Source of the DNA: Nitrobacteraceae bacterium AZCC 2146
GTDB taxonomy: Bacteria; Pseudomonadota; Alphaproteobacteria; Rhizobiales; Xanthobacteraceae
DNA length: 64,000 bases
Direction of reading: 5' to 3'
Assembly (NCBI GenBank): GCA_036924855.1
Contig: JBAGRP010000001.1
Coordinates: 6,622,001 to 6,686,000, forward strand
The position numbers and the translations under genes were made by a program. Shown here piece after piece: positions 18,848 to 27,095 of this stretch. The notes beneath the pieces are model-generated. The model saw only the letters and a list, made by a program, of their open reading frames with translations. It did no database searches and was not told the origin of the DNA. Positions within the stretch are counted from its first letter, which is position 1, and the number at the start of each line of letters is the position of its first letter.

Positions 18848-18879
18848 CCGCGCAACCTTTGGAACGTTCGGTCGATCTC

Positions 18880-18945
18880 ATGCGCAACAAAATTACTCAG
18901 ATTCTTATTCTCGTCGTACCCTGGCGCACCGCCGGGGGTGGCTGA
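18880..18945 (+). CDS. ilvB leader peptide
   Basis: A 21-codon open frame beginning ATGCGCAACAAA. Codons 8-13 read Ile-Leu-Ile-Leu-Val-Val (ATT CTT ATT CTC GTC GTA, 18901-18918), and codon 5 is another Ile. The TGA stop (18943-18945) lies in the loop of a hairpin. Six consecutive branched-chain codons directly ahead of an intrinsic terminator and ilvB mark a control peptide for ribosome-mediated attenuation. There is only a weak ribosome site (GGAACG about 15 bases upstream). Confidence 0.88.
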   Translation: MRNKITQILILVVPWRTAGGG

Positions 18946-18998
18946 CGCCATCCCGACTACGGGCGGTGTGCGCAGGGTCCCTCTCGGGACCTTTTTTA
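18919..18998 (+). promoter_or_regulatory. ilvB attenuator: antiterminator, pause hairpin and terminator
   Basis: Terminator: GGTCCC (18976-18981), loop TCTC, GGGACC (18986-18991), then TTTTTT. Antiterminator: CCCTGGCGCACCGCC (18919-18933) can pair with 18962-18977 over 15 bp with one G-U and one bulged G, consuming the 5' side of the terminator. A third hairpin, GGGGTGGC/GCCATCCC (18935-18954), holds the leader stop codon in its loop. A ribosome stalled on the Ile/Leu/Val codons would leave 18919-18933 free and allow readthrough. A ribosome at the stop codon would cover it and permit termination. Confidence 0.88.
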
Positions 18999-19066
18999 TT
19001 GTCCGAACCTCGACCGATAAAACGTCCAGACCAAGCCGCGCCAACGGGCGCATCCGGAGCCAGCCA

Positions 19067-20857
19067 ATGACTACCGCAGCGAGTGACAACAAGCCTCACG
19101 ACCCCAACCAGATGACCGGCGCCGCGATGATCGTCCGCGCGCTCGCGGATCATGGCGTCAAGCACATCTTCGGCTATCCCGGCGGCGCGGTGCTACCGAT
19201 CTATGACGAGATTTTCCAGCAGAGCGAGGTTGAGCACATCCTGGTGCGCCACGAGCAGGGCGCCGGCCACGCTGCCGAGGGCTATGCCCGGTCGACGGGC
19301 TTACCGGGCGTGGTGCTGGTGACGTCCGGGCCGGGCGCCACCAACATGGTGACGCCGCTGGCCGATGCCCTGATGGATTCGATCCCGCTGGTCTGCATCA
19401 CCGGGCAGGTTCCTACTCACTTGATCGGCAATGACGCGTTCCAGGAATGCGACACCGTCGGCATCACCCGTCCCTGCACCAAGCACAACTGGCTGGTGCG
19501 CGACGTCAACGATCTCGCCAAGGTGCTGCATGAAGCGTTTTACGTCGCCACCACCGGCCGTCCCGGTCCGGTCGTCGTCGACGTGCCGAAGGACGTGCAG
19601 TTCGCGACCGGCACCTACCATCCGCCGCGCAAGTCCGACGTGCACGTCTCCTATTCGCCGCGGGTGAAGGGCGATGCGACGCAGATCCGCAAGGCCGTGG
19701 CGCTGCTGGCCAACGCGAAAAAGCCGGTGATCTACACTGGCGGCGGCGTGATCAATTCCGGCACCGCGGCGTCAAAACTGCTGCGCGAGTTGGTGGAGGC
19801 GACTGGCTTTCCGATCACCTCGACGTTGATGGGCCTCGGCGCCTATCCGGCGTCCGGCTCGAACTGGCTCGGCATGCTCGGCATGCACGGCACCTACGAG
19901 GCCAACATGGCGATGCATGATTGCGACGTCATGCTGTGCGTCGGCGCGCGCTTCGACGACCGCATCACCGGGCGGACCGACGCGTTCTCGCCGAACTCGA
20001 AGAAGATCCACATCGACATCGACCCGTCCTCGATCAACAAGAATATCCGCGTCGACGTGCCGATCATCGGCGATTGCGGCAACGTGCTCGGTGACCTGCT
20101 ACAGGTGTTCAAGGCGGAAGCCAAGAAGCCCGACACCAAGGCGTGGTGGAAGGAGATCGCGACCTGGCGCGCGCGCAATTCGCTGGCCTACAAGAAGAAC
20201 AGCGATGTGATCCTGCCGCAATTCGCGATCCAGCGATTGTTCGAGGCGACGCGCGGCCACGACACCTACATCACCACCGAAGTCGGCCAGCATCAGATGT
20301 GGGCGGCGCAGTTCTTCGGCTTCGAGGAACCGCATCGCTGGATGACCTCCGGTGGATTGGGCACCATGGGCTACGGCCTGCCGGCGGCATTGGGCGTGCA
20401 GGTGGCGCATCCTGACAGCCTCGTCATCGACATTGCAGGCGATGCCTCGGTGCAGATGACCATGCAGGAGATGTCGACGGCGGTTCAGCATGGACTGCCG
20501 ATCAAGATCTTTATCTTGAACAACCAGTATATGGGCATGGTGCGGCAGTGGCAGCAACTGCTGCACGGCAACCGGCTGTCGCATTCCTATTCGGAAGCGC
20601 TGCCGGATTTCGTCAAGCTGGCGGATGCCTATGGCGGCGTCGGCTTCCGGGTAGAGAAGCCCGGCGATCTCGACGGCGCGCTGCAGGACATGATCAAGGT
20701 GAAGAAGCCGGTGCTGTTCGATTGCCGCGTGGCGAACCTGGAAAACTGCTTCCCGATGATCCCGTCCGGCAAGGCGCATAACGAAATGCTGTTGCCGCTG
20801 GAAGCCAATGACGAAGCCACCGCGCTCGCCTTCGCCGGCGGCAAGGCGCTGGTGTGA
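19067..20857 (+). CDS. ilvB: Acetolactate synthase large subunit
   Basis: 596-residue thiamine-diphosphate enzyme that makes acetolactate or acetohydroxybutyrate, the committed step for Val, Leu and Ile. The catalytic Glu lies in LVRHEQGAGHAAEGYAR (about residue 60), the FAD/central domain follows, and the ThDP motif GDASVQMTMQEMSTAV...LNNQYMGMV is near residues 460-495. The ATG at 19067 has GGAG upstream and follows the attenuator. An in-frame extension to 18938 would run through the terminator and is rejected. ilvN follows after a palindromic repeat. Confidence 0.97.
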   Translation: MTTAASDNKPHDPNQMTGAAMIVRALADHGVKHIFGYPGGAVLPIYDEIFQQSEVEHILVRHEQGAGHAAEGYARSTGLPGVVLVTSGPGATNMVTPLADALMDSIPLVCITGQVPTHLIGNDAFQECDTVGITRPCTKHNWLVRDVNDLAKVLHEAFYVATTGRPGPVVVDVPKDVQFATGTYHPPRKSDVHVSYSPRVKGDATQIRKAVALLANAKKPVIYTGGGVINSGTAASKLLRELVEATGFPITSTLMGLGAYPASGSNWLGMLGMHGTYEANMAMHDCDVMLCVGARFDDRITGRTDAFSPNSKKIHIDIDPSSINKNIRVDVPIIGDCGNVLGDLLQVFKAEAKKPDTKAWWKEIATWRARNSLAYKKNSDVILPQFAIQRLFEATRGHDTYITTEVGQHQMWAAQFFGFEEPHRWMTSGGLGTMGYGLPAALGVQVAHPDSLVIDIAGDASVQMTMQEMSTAVQHGLPIKIFILNNQYMGMVRQWQQLLHGNRLSHSYSEALPDFVKLADAYGGVGFRVEKPGDLDGALQDMIKVKKPVLFDCRVANLENCFPMIPSGKAHNEMLLPLEANDEATALAFAGGKALV

Positions 20858-20871
20858 TGCACTAAAGGGGG

Positions 20872-20976
20872 ACCTCATCCTGAGGAGCCGCGCCCTTGCG
20901 CGGCGCCTCGAAGGATGAGTGCCCGATCTCATGGTTCGAGACGCGCGAAGACGCGCTCCTCACCGTGAGGGACGTA
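20872..20976. repeat. CCTCATCCTGAGGAG-type palindromic repeat between ilvB and ilvN
   Basis: CCTCATCCTGAGGAGCCGCGC and GCGCGGCGCCTCGAAGGATGAG form one arm pair (20872-20920). A second unit, CTCATGGTTCGAGACGCGCG with CGCGCTCCTCACCGTGAGG, ends near 20970. This is a classic intergenic repeat of this bacterial group. Its place inside the ilvB-ilvN message suggests an RNA-stability or dosage effect. Confidence 0.65.
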
Positions 20977-21019
20977 ACATCGTGGCGAAAGCCAAAAGAG
21001 AATTTGACAGGGAACGACA

Positions 21020-21562
21020 ATGGAACAGCCCGCATCCGCCTATTTCATGGAAGATCGCCACGATCCCAACGAGACGCATACGCTCTCGGTGCTGGTTGCC
21101 AACGAGCCAGGCGTGCTGGCGCGGGTGATCGGGCTGTTCTCCGGCCGCGGTTACAACATCGAGAGTCTCACGGTGTCGGAGACCGAGAGCAAGAAACACG
21201 TTTCGCGCATCACCATCGTCACCACGGGGACGCCGATGGTGATCCAGCAGATCAAGCACCAGCTCGACCGCATGATCCCGGTGCATCGCGTCGTCGACAT
21301 GACGCTCACCGGCCGCTCGATCGAGCGCGAGCTGGCGATGGTCAAGCTGCGCGGTACCGGCGAGCATCGCGTCGAGGCGCTGCGGCTGGCGGAAGCATTC
21401 CGCGCCCGGGTGATCGACGCCACCACCGAGAGCTTCGTGTTCGAGATCACCGGCAATTCCGCGAAGATCAACCAGTTCATCGACCTGATGCGGCCGCTTG
21501 GCCTGGTCGAAATCTCCCGTACTGGCGTCGCCGCCATCAGCCGCGGCCCGGAGGGGATGTAG
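21020..21562 (+). CDS. ilvN: Acetolactate synthase small regulatory subunit
   Basis: 180-residue IlvN/IlvH protein. The N-terminal ACT domain reads HTLSVLVANEPGVLARVIGLFSGRGYNIESLTV (residues 20-52), the segment that binds valine for feedback inhibition. The C-terminal domain includes SFVFEITGNSAKINQFIDLM and ends RTGVAAISRG. The length is typical of the longer IlvH form. It probably shares the attenuated ilvB transcript. The EamA gene follows 19 bp later. Confidence 0.95.
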   Translation: MEQPASAYFMEDRHDPNETHTLSVLVANEPGVLARVIGLFSGRGYNIESLTVSETESKKHVSRITIVTTGTPMVIQQIKHQLDRMIPVHRVVDMTLTGRSIERELAMVKLRGTGEHRVEALRLAEAFRARVIDATTESFVFEITGNSAKINQFIDLMRPLGLVEISRTGVAAISRGPEGM

Positions 21563-21581
21563 CTTCGCGCGCATCGCAACC

Positions 21582-22457
21582 ATGAAACCTTTCGATATCG
21601 CACTCGCCACCGCGGTGGCCGTGACCTGGGGACTTGCCTTCGTGGCGAGCCGGCTGGTGCTCGACGAATTGCCGCCGCCGCTGATGACGGCGCTGCGCTT
21701 CGTCATCGCGGCGCTGCCATGCCTGTTCGTGCGGCGCCCCGACGTGTCGTGGCCGCTTCTGATCGCGATCAGTTCGACATTGTTTCTCGGACAGTTTCTG
21801 GCGCAGGCGTTCGGTATCGCCCATGGCGTGCCGGTCGGGCTCGCCAGCGTGATCGTGCAGAGCCAGGCACTGTTCACGGTGGCGTTCGCGGTGGTTGTAT
21901 TTCGCGAAGTGCCGACGCCGCGGCAGGTTATCGGCATTGGCGTCGCCGCGTTCGGGCTGCTGCTGATCTGCTTCACCGTCGGCTATGATTTCAGCGTCGG
22001 CGCCTTCACGGTGCTGATGATCTCGCCGATCAGTTTCGCGGTCGGCAATCTGCTGCTGCGCCGCGCCCGTCACGTGCCGATGTTCGACCTGTTCGCCTGG
22101 CTCTGCCTGGTGCCGGCGCTGCCGCTGCTGGCGCTGGCCTTGATCGCGGATGGGCCGCAGCCGACCTGGCAGTCGCTGACTCACATGTCCCCGACGGGCA
22201 TCGCCTGCATCATCGGGCTCGGCGCGATCTCGACCAGCGTCGCCTATTGGCTCTGGGGCCGGTTGCTGCGCGATTATACCGCGGCGCAGGTGGTGCCGTT
22301 CGCGCTGCTGGTGCCGTTCGTCGGCGCCGGTGCGTCGAGCGTTGTGTTCGGCGAGCACTTCGGGCCGCTGCGGCTCGGCGGCATGGTCGTCGTGGTCTGC
22401 GGTATCGCCGTGATGCTGCTGTCGCCACGGCCGCTGGCCATCGCCGAAGGCGCCTGA
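21582..22457 (+). CDS. EamA/DMT-family transporter
   Basis: 291-residue protein with ten predicted helices in two EamA repeats. The first begins VTWGLAFVASRLVLDELPPPLMTALRFVIAALP, and the second half contains LGAISTSVAYWLWGRLL and LLVPFVGAGASSVVFGEHF. DMT exporters of this type move amino acids or other metabolites outward. The substrate is not readable, but the position between ilvN and ilvC points to branched-chain amino acids or their keto acids. The ATG is 19 bp after the ilvN stop, and a LysE-type gene follows after 5 bp. Confidence 0.85.
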   Translation: MKPFDIALATAVAVTWGLAFVASRLVLDELPPPLMTALRFVIAALPCLFVRRPDVSWPLLIAISSTLFLGQFLAQAFGIAHGVPVGLASVIVQSQALFTVAFAVVVFREVPTPRQVIGIGVAAFGLLLICFTVGYDFSVGAFTVLMISPISFAVGNLLLRRARHVPMFDLFAWLCLVPALPLLALALIADGPQPTWQSLTHMSPTGIACIIGLGAISTSVAYWLWGRLLRDYTAAQVVPFALLVPFVGAGASSVVFGEHFGPLRLGGMVVVVCGIAVMLLSPRPLAIAEGA

Positions 22458-22462
22458 GCCCG

Positions 22463-23068
22463 ATGATGTCCCAGCAACTTTTCATCGCCTTCATCGTGTT
22501 CGCCGTCGTGATGTTCATCACGCCGGGGCCGAACAACATCATGCTGCTGGCGTCGGGGCTGAATTTCGGCTTTCGCCGCACGCTGCCGCATCTCGCCGGC
22601 GTCGTCTTCGGTTTTGCCTTCATGATTGCCGTCACCGGCCTGGGATTGGGCGCGGTGTTCACGACCTATCCGATGCTGCAGACCGCGCTGAAATATGCCG
22701 GCGCCGCCTACCTGGTCTATCTCGCAGTTGCGATAGCGCGATCCGGGCCGCCTGATCCCGGCGAGGCAGAACGGCGCCGGCCGATGACGTTTTTCGGCGC
22801 CGCGTTGTTTCAGTGGGTCAACGTCAAGGGCTGGGTGATGGTGATCGGTACCATCACCGCCTATGCGACGATCGCGAGCTATCCCTGGAACATCCTGCTG
22901 CAGGTGGCGCTGTCGCTGCTGATCGGGGCGGTGTCGTGCGTGGCCTGGGTGCTGTGCGGCACCTCGCTGCAATCGCTGGTAAAATCGCCCCGCGCCGTGC
23001 GTGCCTTCAATGTCGTGATGGCCGTACTGCTGCTGGCGTCGCTGTATCCGGTGCTGATGGAGCTATGA
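22463..23068 (+). CDS. LysE/RhtB-family amino acid exporter
   Basis: 201-residue, six-helix protein with the LysE signature FAVVMFITPGPNNIMLLASGLNFGFRRTLPHLAGVVFGF in its first 60 residues, then YAGAAYLVYLAVAIAR. This family exports amino acids. It starts 5 bp after the EamA stop (MM start, ATG at 22463), so the two exporters are cotranscribed, both ahead of ilvC. Specificity for branched-chain amino acids is inference from context. Confidence 0.87.
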   Translation: MMSQQLFIAFIVFAVVMFITPGPNNIMLLASGLNFGFRRTLPHLAGVVFGFAFMIAVTGLGLGAVFTTYPMLQTALKYAGAAYLVYLAVAIARSGPPDPGEAERRRPMTFFGAALFQWVNVKGWVMVIGTITAYATIASYPWNILLQVALSLLIGAVSCVAWVLCGTSLQSLVKSPRAVRAFNVVMAVLLLASLYPVLMEL

Positions 23069-23170
23069 GCCGGGGGACTGGCCACAAATCACCGTCGCGG
23101 GCTTGTCTCGCGGCTTTCGTCGCCCTAGAAACCGGCGGCAATTCATGGTCATCCGCCATTCGGCGAATGA

Positions 23171-24241
<1,071 letters not shown>

Positions 24242-24257
24242 GCTAGCGGACATCGTG

Positions 24258-24381
24258 CCCGGATGCAGTGCAGCGCACCGCCTTTGCGGCGTGGTGCGCT
24301 GCTGATCCGGGGCCGACGGTTTAAGCGCGGTGGGTCCCGGATCTGCGGAGCAGCGTGAAGAACGCTGCACCGCGTCCGGGA
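24258..24381. repeat. Twin CCCGGAT-arm palindromes after ilvC
   Basis: One unit pairs CCCGGATGCAG (from 24258) with the downstream CTGATCCGGG, with CAGCGCACC/GGTGCGCTG inside. A second unit pairs TCCCGGATCTGCGGAGCAGCG with CGCTGCACCGCGTCCGGGA (to 24381). It is another intergenic repeat of the group, lying between ilvC and its terminator. Confidence 0.65.
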
Positions 24382-24407
24382 CATGAGATTCACGCTCTAT
24401 ACTATTC

Positions 24408-24440
24408 AAAAACGGGACCGCGGCGACGCGGTCCCGTTTT
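24408..24440 (+). terminator. Rho-independent terminator of the ilv operon
   Basis: A perfect 10-bp stem, CGGGACCGCG (24413-24422) and CGCGGTCCCG (24427-24436), with loop GCGA. It is flanked by AAAAA and TTTT, so it can act in both directions. Confidence 0.85.
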
Positions 24441-24479
24441 CATGTGATAGTATCGGCGAACGCAAAGCAGGGCCTCATC

Positions 24480-25337
24480 ATGCGATCCATCGTCATCACC
24501 GGCACCTCGACCGGCATCGGCCATGCCAGCGCGAAGGTCTTGCTCGGCCACGGCTTTCGCGTGTTCGGCAGCGTGCGCAAGCAGGCCGACGCCGACCGGC
24601 TGCAGGCGGAGTTCGGCGCGAATTTTGTTCCGCTCGTATTCGATGTCACTGACGAGCCCGCGGTGCTGGCGGCTGCCGGCGAGGTGCGCGCGGCGCTGAA
24701 CGGCGAGACCCTCGCAGGGCTCGTCAACAACGCCGGCATCGCGGTGTCCGGGCCGCTGCTCGACCTCTCGGTCGGCGATTTCCGCCGCCAGATGGATGTC
24801 AATGTGATCGGGCCGGTGATCGCGACCAAGGCCTTCGCGCCGCTGCTCGGCGCCGATCCGTCGCTGAAGGGGCCGCGCGGCCGGATCGTGATGATCAGTT
24901 CGGTGTCGGGCACCAACGGCAACCCGCTGATCTCGCCCTACAGCACTTCGAAACATGCCGTCGAGGGCCTGTCCGAAAGCCTGCGCCGCGAATTCATGCT
25001 GTTCGGCATTGACGTTGTCGTGATTGCGCCGGGCGCGGTGAAGACGCCGATCTGGGACAAGGCCGAGGAGATCGACATCTCGACCTATCGCGCGTCGCCG
25101 TTCCTTCCGGCGCTGGAGCGGATGCGCGCCTTCATGATGAAACTCGCCGACAGTGGGCTTCCTGCGGAGAAGATCGGCGGACTCGTTCATGATGCGCTGA
25201 CGTTGCCGCGTCCGCGCGTGCGTTATGAGATTTCACCGGAGCCGTTCCGGATGCTGATGATGCGGGTGTTGCCGAAGCGGCTGCTCGACCGGATGATCGC
25301 CAAGCAGCTTGGGCTGATGCCGAAGGGTGGTGGTTAG
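24480..25337 (+). CDS. Short-chain dehydrogenase/reductase
   Basis: 285-residue classical SDR. The cofactor motif is TGTSTGIGHASAKVLLGHGF at residues 7-26, NNAGIAVSGPLL (NNAG motif) is near residue 85, catalytic Ser lies in MISSVSGTNGN, and the YxxxK pair is in YSTSKHAVEGLSES (about residue 157). PGAVKTPIWDK follows. The substrate is unknown. The ATG at 24480 has AGGG upstream and starts just after the bidirectional terminator, so it probably has its own promoter inside or beyond the repeat region. Confidence 0.9.
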   Translation: MRSIVITGTSTGIGHASAKVLLGHGFRVFGSVRKQADADRLQAEFGANFVPLVFDVTDEPAVLAAAGEVRAALNGETLAGLVNNAGIAVSGPLLDLSVGDFRRQMDVNVIGPVIATKAFAPLLGADPSLKGPRGRIVMISSVSGTNGNPLISPYSTSKHAVEGLSESLRREFMLFGIDVVVIAPGAVKTPIWDKAEEIDISTYRASPFLPALERMRAFMMKLADSGLPAEKIGGLVHDALTLPRPRVRYEISPEPFRMLMMRVLPKRLLDRMIAKQLGLMPKGGG

Positions 25338-25366
25338 TGCGTTCCGGCTTGGAGAACTCAATCATT

Positions 25367-25434
25367 GTCGTTCCGGGATGCGCCTTCGCGAATAGGGCAT
25401 TGCCCTATTCGCTGAGGCGCAGGCCCGGAATGAC
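25367..25434. repeat. GTCRTTCCGGG palindromic repeat
   Basis: GTCGTTCCGGG at 25367 and CCCGGAATGAC ending at 25434, with inner arms GCGCCTTCGCGAATAGGGCA and the matching GCCCTATTCGCTGAGGCGC, form a long hairpin between two convergent genes. It is of the same family as the repeats at 16738, 28828 and 40569 and may also serve as a bidirectional terminator. Confidence 0.75.
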
Positions 25435-25440
25435 GATGCG

Positions 25441-26076
25441 TTAGTGCGCTTGCGCTTCGGTCTTCAGAGTTCTCATGCGGCGCGACTGGACAACGGCCGC
25501 AATCCTGAATGTCATCACGGCCAGTAGCGGCAGCAGGAACCAGGCATAGTTGGACGTTTGCGGAATCCGCATGCCGAAGCTCACCATGAACTGAAACCAG
25601 AGATAATAGACGCCCGACGTGTGCAGGATGCGCCAGGCGCGTGGACCGATCGCTGTCGCGGTGCGGTCGAACGACGTTGCAGCCATTGCGATGATGAAGG
25701 CATAGCCGATGCCGCCGAAGATGAAGGAGGCCGGCGACGTGGCTTCCATAAACAGCGGCGGCGACATCATGGCGAAGCAGGCGATGGCGACGGCGTGAAT
25801 GCCGTGCGAGGCCGCGAAGGTGAGCCCGAGATAGCGCCGGTTGCGCCGCAGCCAGCGCGTTCCCGCGGCGGGCCAAAGTTGCGCCAGAGCGGATGCGGCG
25901 AAGGCGAGGCAGAAGAACAGCAGCGAGCTTCGCGCGGTGAAGCGGATCACCATGCGCACGCCCTCGACCTCGAACTGCCGCATCGCGGCGATCCAGATGC
26001 AAAGTCCGGTGAGGACCAGTGTCAGGGCGCCGGCCAGCCGCCAGCCTTCGAACCAGTTTTGATGACGCGGCTGCAT
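25441..26076 (-). CDS. Ferric-reductase-like heme membrane protein
   Basis: 211-residue protein with about six predicted helices. His residues in LTFAASHGIHAVAIACFAMM and RAWRILHTSGVYYLWFQF are placed as heme ligands of the ferric-reductase-like transmembrane domain shared by MsrQ/YedZ and Nox-type proteins. There is no FAD/NAD domain, so an electron partner is needed; it is not encoded nearby. It is divergent from a TetR-type gene, with palindromic operators in the gap, and is the likely regulated target. Confidence 0.7.
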   Translation of the reverse strand: MQPRHQNWFEGWRLAGALTLVLTGLCIWIAAMRQFEVEGVRMVIRFTARSSLLFFCLAFAASALAQLWPAAGTRWLRRNRRYLGLTFAASHGIHAVAIACFAMMSPPLFMEATSPASFIFGGIGYAFIIAMAATSFDRTATAIGPRAWRILHTSGVYYLWFQFMVSFGMRIPQTSNYAWFLLPLLAVMTFRIAAVVQSRRMRTLKTEAQAH

Positions 26077-26094
26077 GGCAGGTCTCCGAGGTTG

Positions 26095-26113
26095 ATGTAA
26101 TCACTGATTACAT
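26095..26113. promoter_or_regulatory. Palindromic operator for the TetR-type regulator
   Basis: ATGTAATCA C TGATTACAT is a perfect 9+1+9 palindrome in the 93-bp gap between the divergent genes. It lies 19 bp upstream of the membrane-protein start and overlaps where its promoter or RBS should be. A degenerate copy follows at 26138-26156. The symmetry and length fit a TetR dimer site. Confidence 0.8.
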
Positions 26114-26137
26114 AGATCCGGGGTGCAGACGTCAATC

Positions 26138-26156
26138 GTGTATGCAGTGCTTACAT
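26138..26156. promoter_or_regulatory. Second, degenerate operator copy
   Basis: G TGTATGCA G TGCTTACA T keeps most half-site positions of the perfect palindrome at 26095-26113, with starts 43 bp apart. It lies 14 bp before the regulator start, where binding would block its own transcription. Confidence 0.55.
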
Positions 26157-26169
26157 TCACGTTCGGGTG

Positions 26170-26910
26170 ATGTTAGACAAGGCGATGCCCAAACCCGCCA
26201 AGCCTCGAATCGTCAAGTCTCGAACCGCCAAATCCGCTGCCCTGAAGCCTTCGGCTGCGAAACCACGCCGGAATGCAGCGCGCGGGTCCGCGTCGCCGCC
26301 CAAGGCCTACCATCATGGCGACCTGCGGCGCGTGCTGATCGAAGCGGCGCTGGAGTTGGCCGAGGAGGGCGGCTCCGAGGCGGTAAGCGTCCGCGAAGCG
26401 GCGCGTCGTGCCGGGGTGTCGCCGGGTGCGCCGTTCCGCCATTTTCCTAGCCGCACGGCGCTGATGATGGCGGTGGCGGAGGAGGCGCAGCGGCGCTTCC
26501 GCGCCGAGATCGAAGCGGCGATCGCGACCACCTCGGCCGCCGATCCCCTGGTGCGGCTGCGGGCGTTCGGGGTCGCCTATCTGCGCTGGGCGATGCGCAA
26601 CCCGGCCCATTTCGAGGTGATCTCCAGCGGCAAGTATTTCAGCCACGACCAGTCCGGGCAGCTCGCCGAGGACAACGACGAAATCATCGGCATGACCGAA
26701 GGATTGCTGTCGGAGGCCTTCGCCCGCGGGCAGTTGCGGACGCCGGATCTCAGGACGGCCAAAATCGCCGGCCGCGCGCTGGTCTACGGCTTTGCCCGGA
26801 TGAAGATCGACGGTCACTTTCCGCGTTGGGGGATTGCCGACGACGAAGCGGAGCGGATGGCCGACGCCATCGTCGGGCTGTTCATCGACGGGATCGCAAA
26901 GCCGGCTTAG
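26170..26910 (+). CDS. TetR/AcrR-family transcriptional regulator
   Basis: 246-residue protein. A Lys/Ala/Pro-rich N-terminal tail of about 45 residues precedes the HTH domain HGDLRRVLIEAALELAEEGGSEAVSVREAARRAGVSPGAPFRHFPSRTALM (about residues 47-98). The C-terminal domain matches the WHG-type ligand-binding domain (GVAYLRWAMRNPAHFEVI). It probably represses itself and the divergent heme membrane protein through the palindromes in the gap. The start is uncertain: GTG 26167, ATG 26170 or ATG 26185. Confidence 0.88.
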   Translation: MLDKAMPKPAKPRIVKSRTAKSAALKPSAAKPRRNAARGSASPPKAYHHGDLRRVLIEAALELAEEGGSEAVSVREAARRAGVSPGAPFRHFPSRTALMMAVAEEAQRRFRAEIEAAIATTSAADPLVRLRAFGVAYLRWAMRNPAHFEVISSGKYFSHDQSGQLAEDNDEIIGMTEGLLSEAFARGQLRTPDLRTAKIAGRALVYGFARMKIDGHFPRWGIADDEAERMADAIVGLFIDGIAKPA

Positions 26911-27095
26911 GGCTGGGGTACCCCGCTCGCCGCGCCAAATTGCCCCGGAACGGGCCGGACGACTCGCAAGTTCATTGCCTGTTCATGAAGGTTCTACTAC
27001 ATTTTTATGACACGTCGCGGTGTCCGGCTGCGTCGTTCGCCTTCTGGCCGCTGCCAGCCAAGGTTTCGGGCTATGCCGGCGTAGTTGTGTACCGC

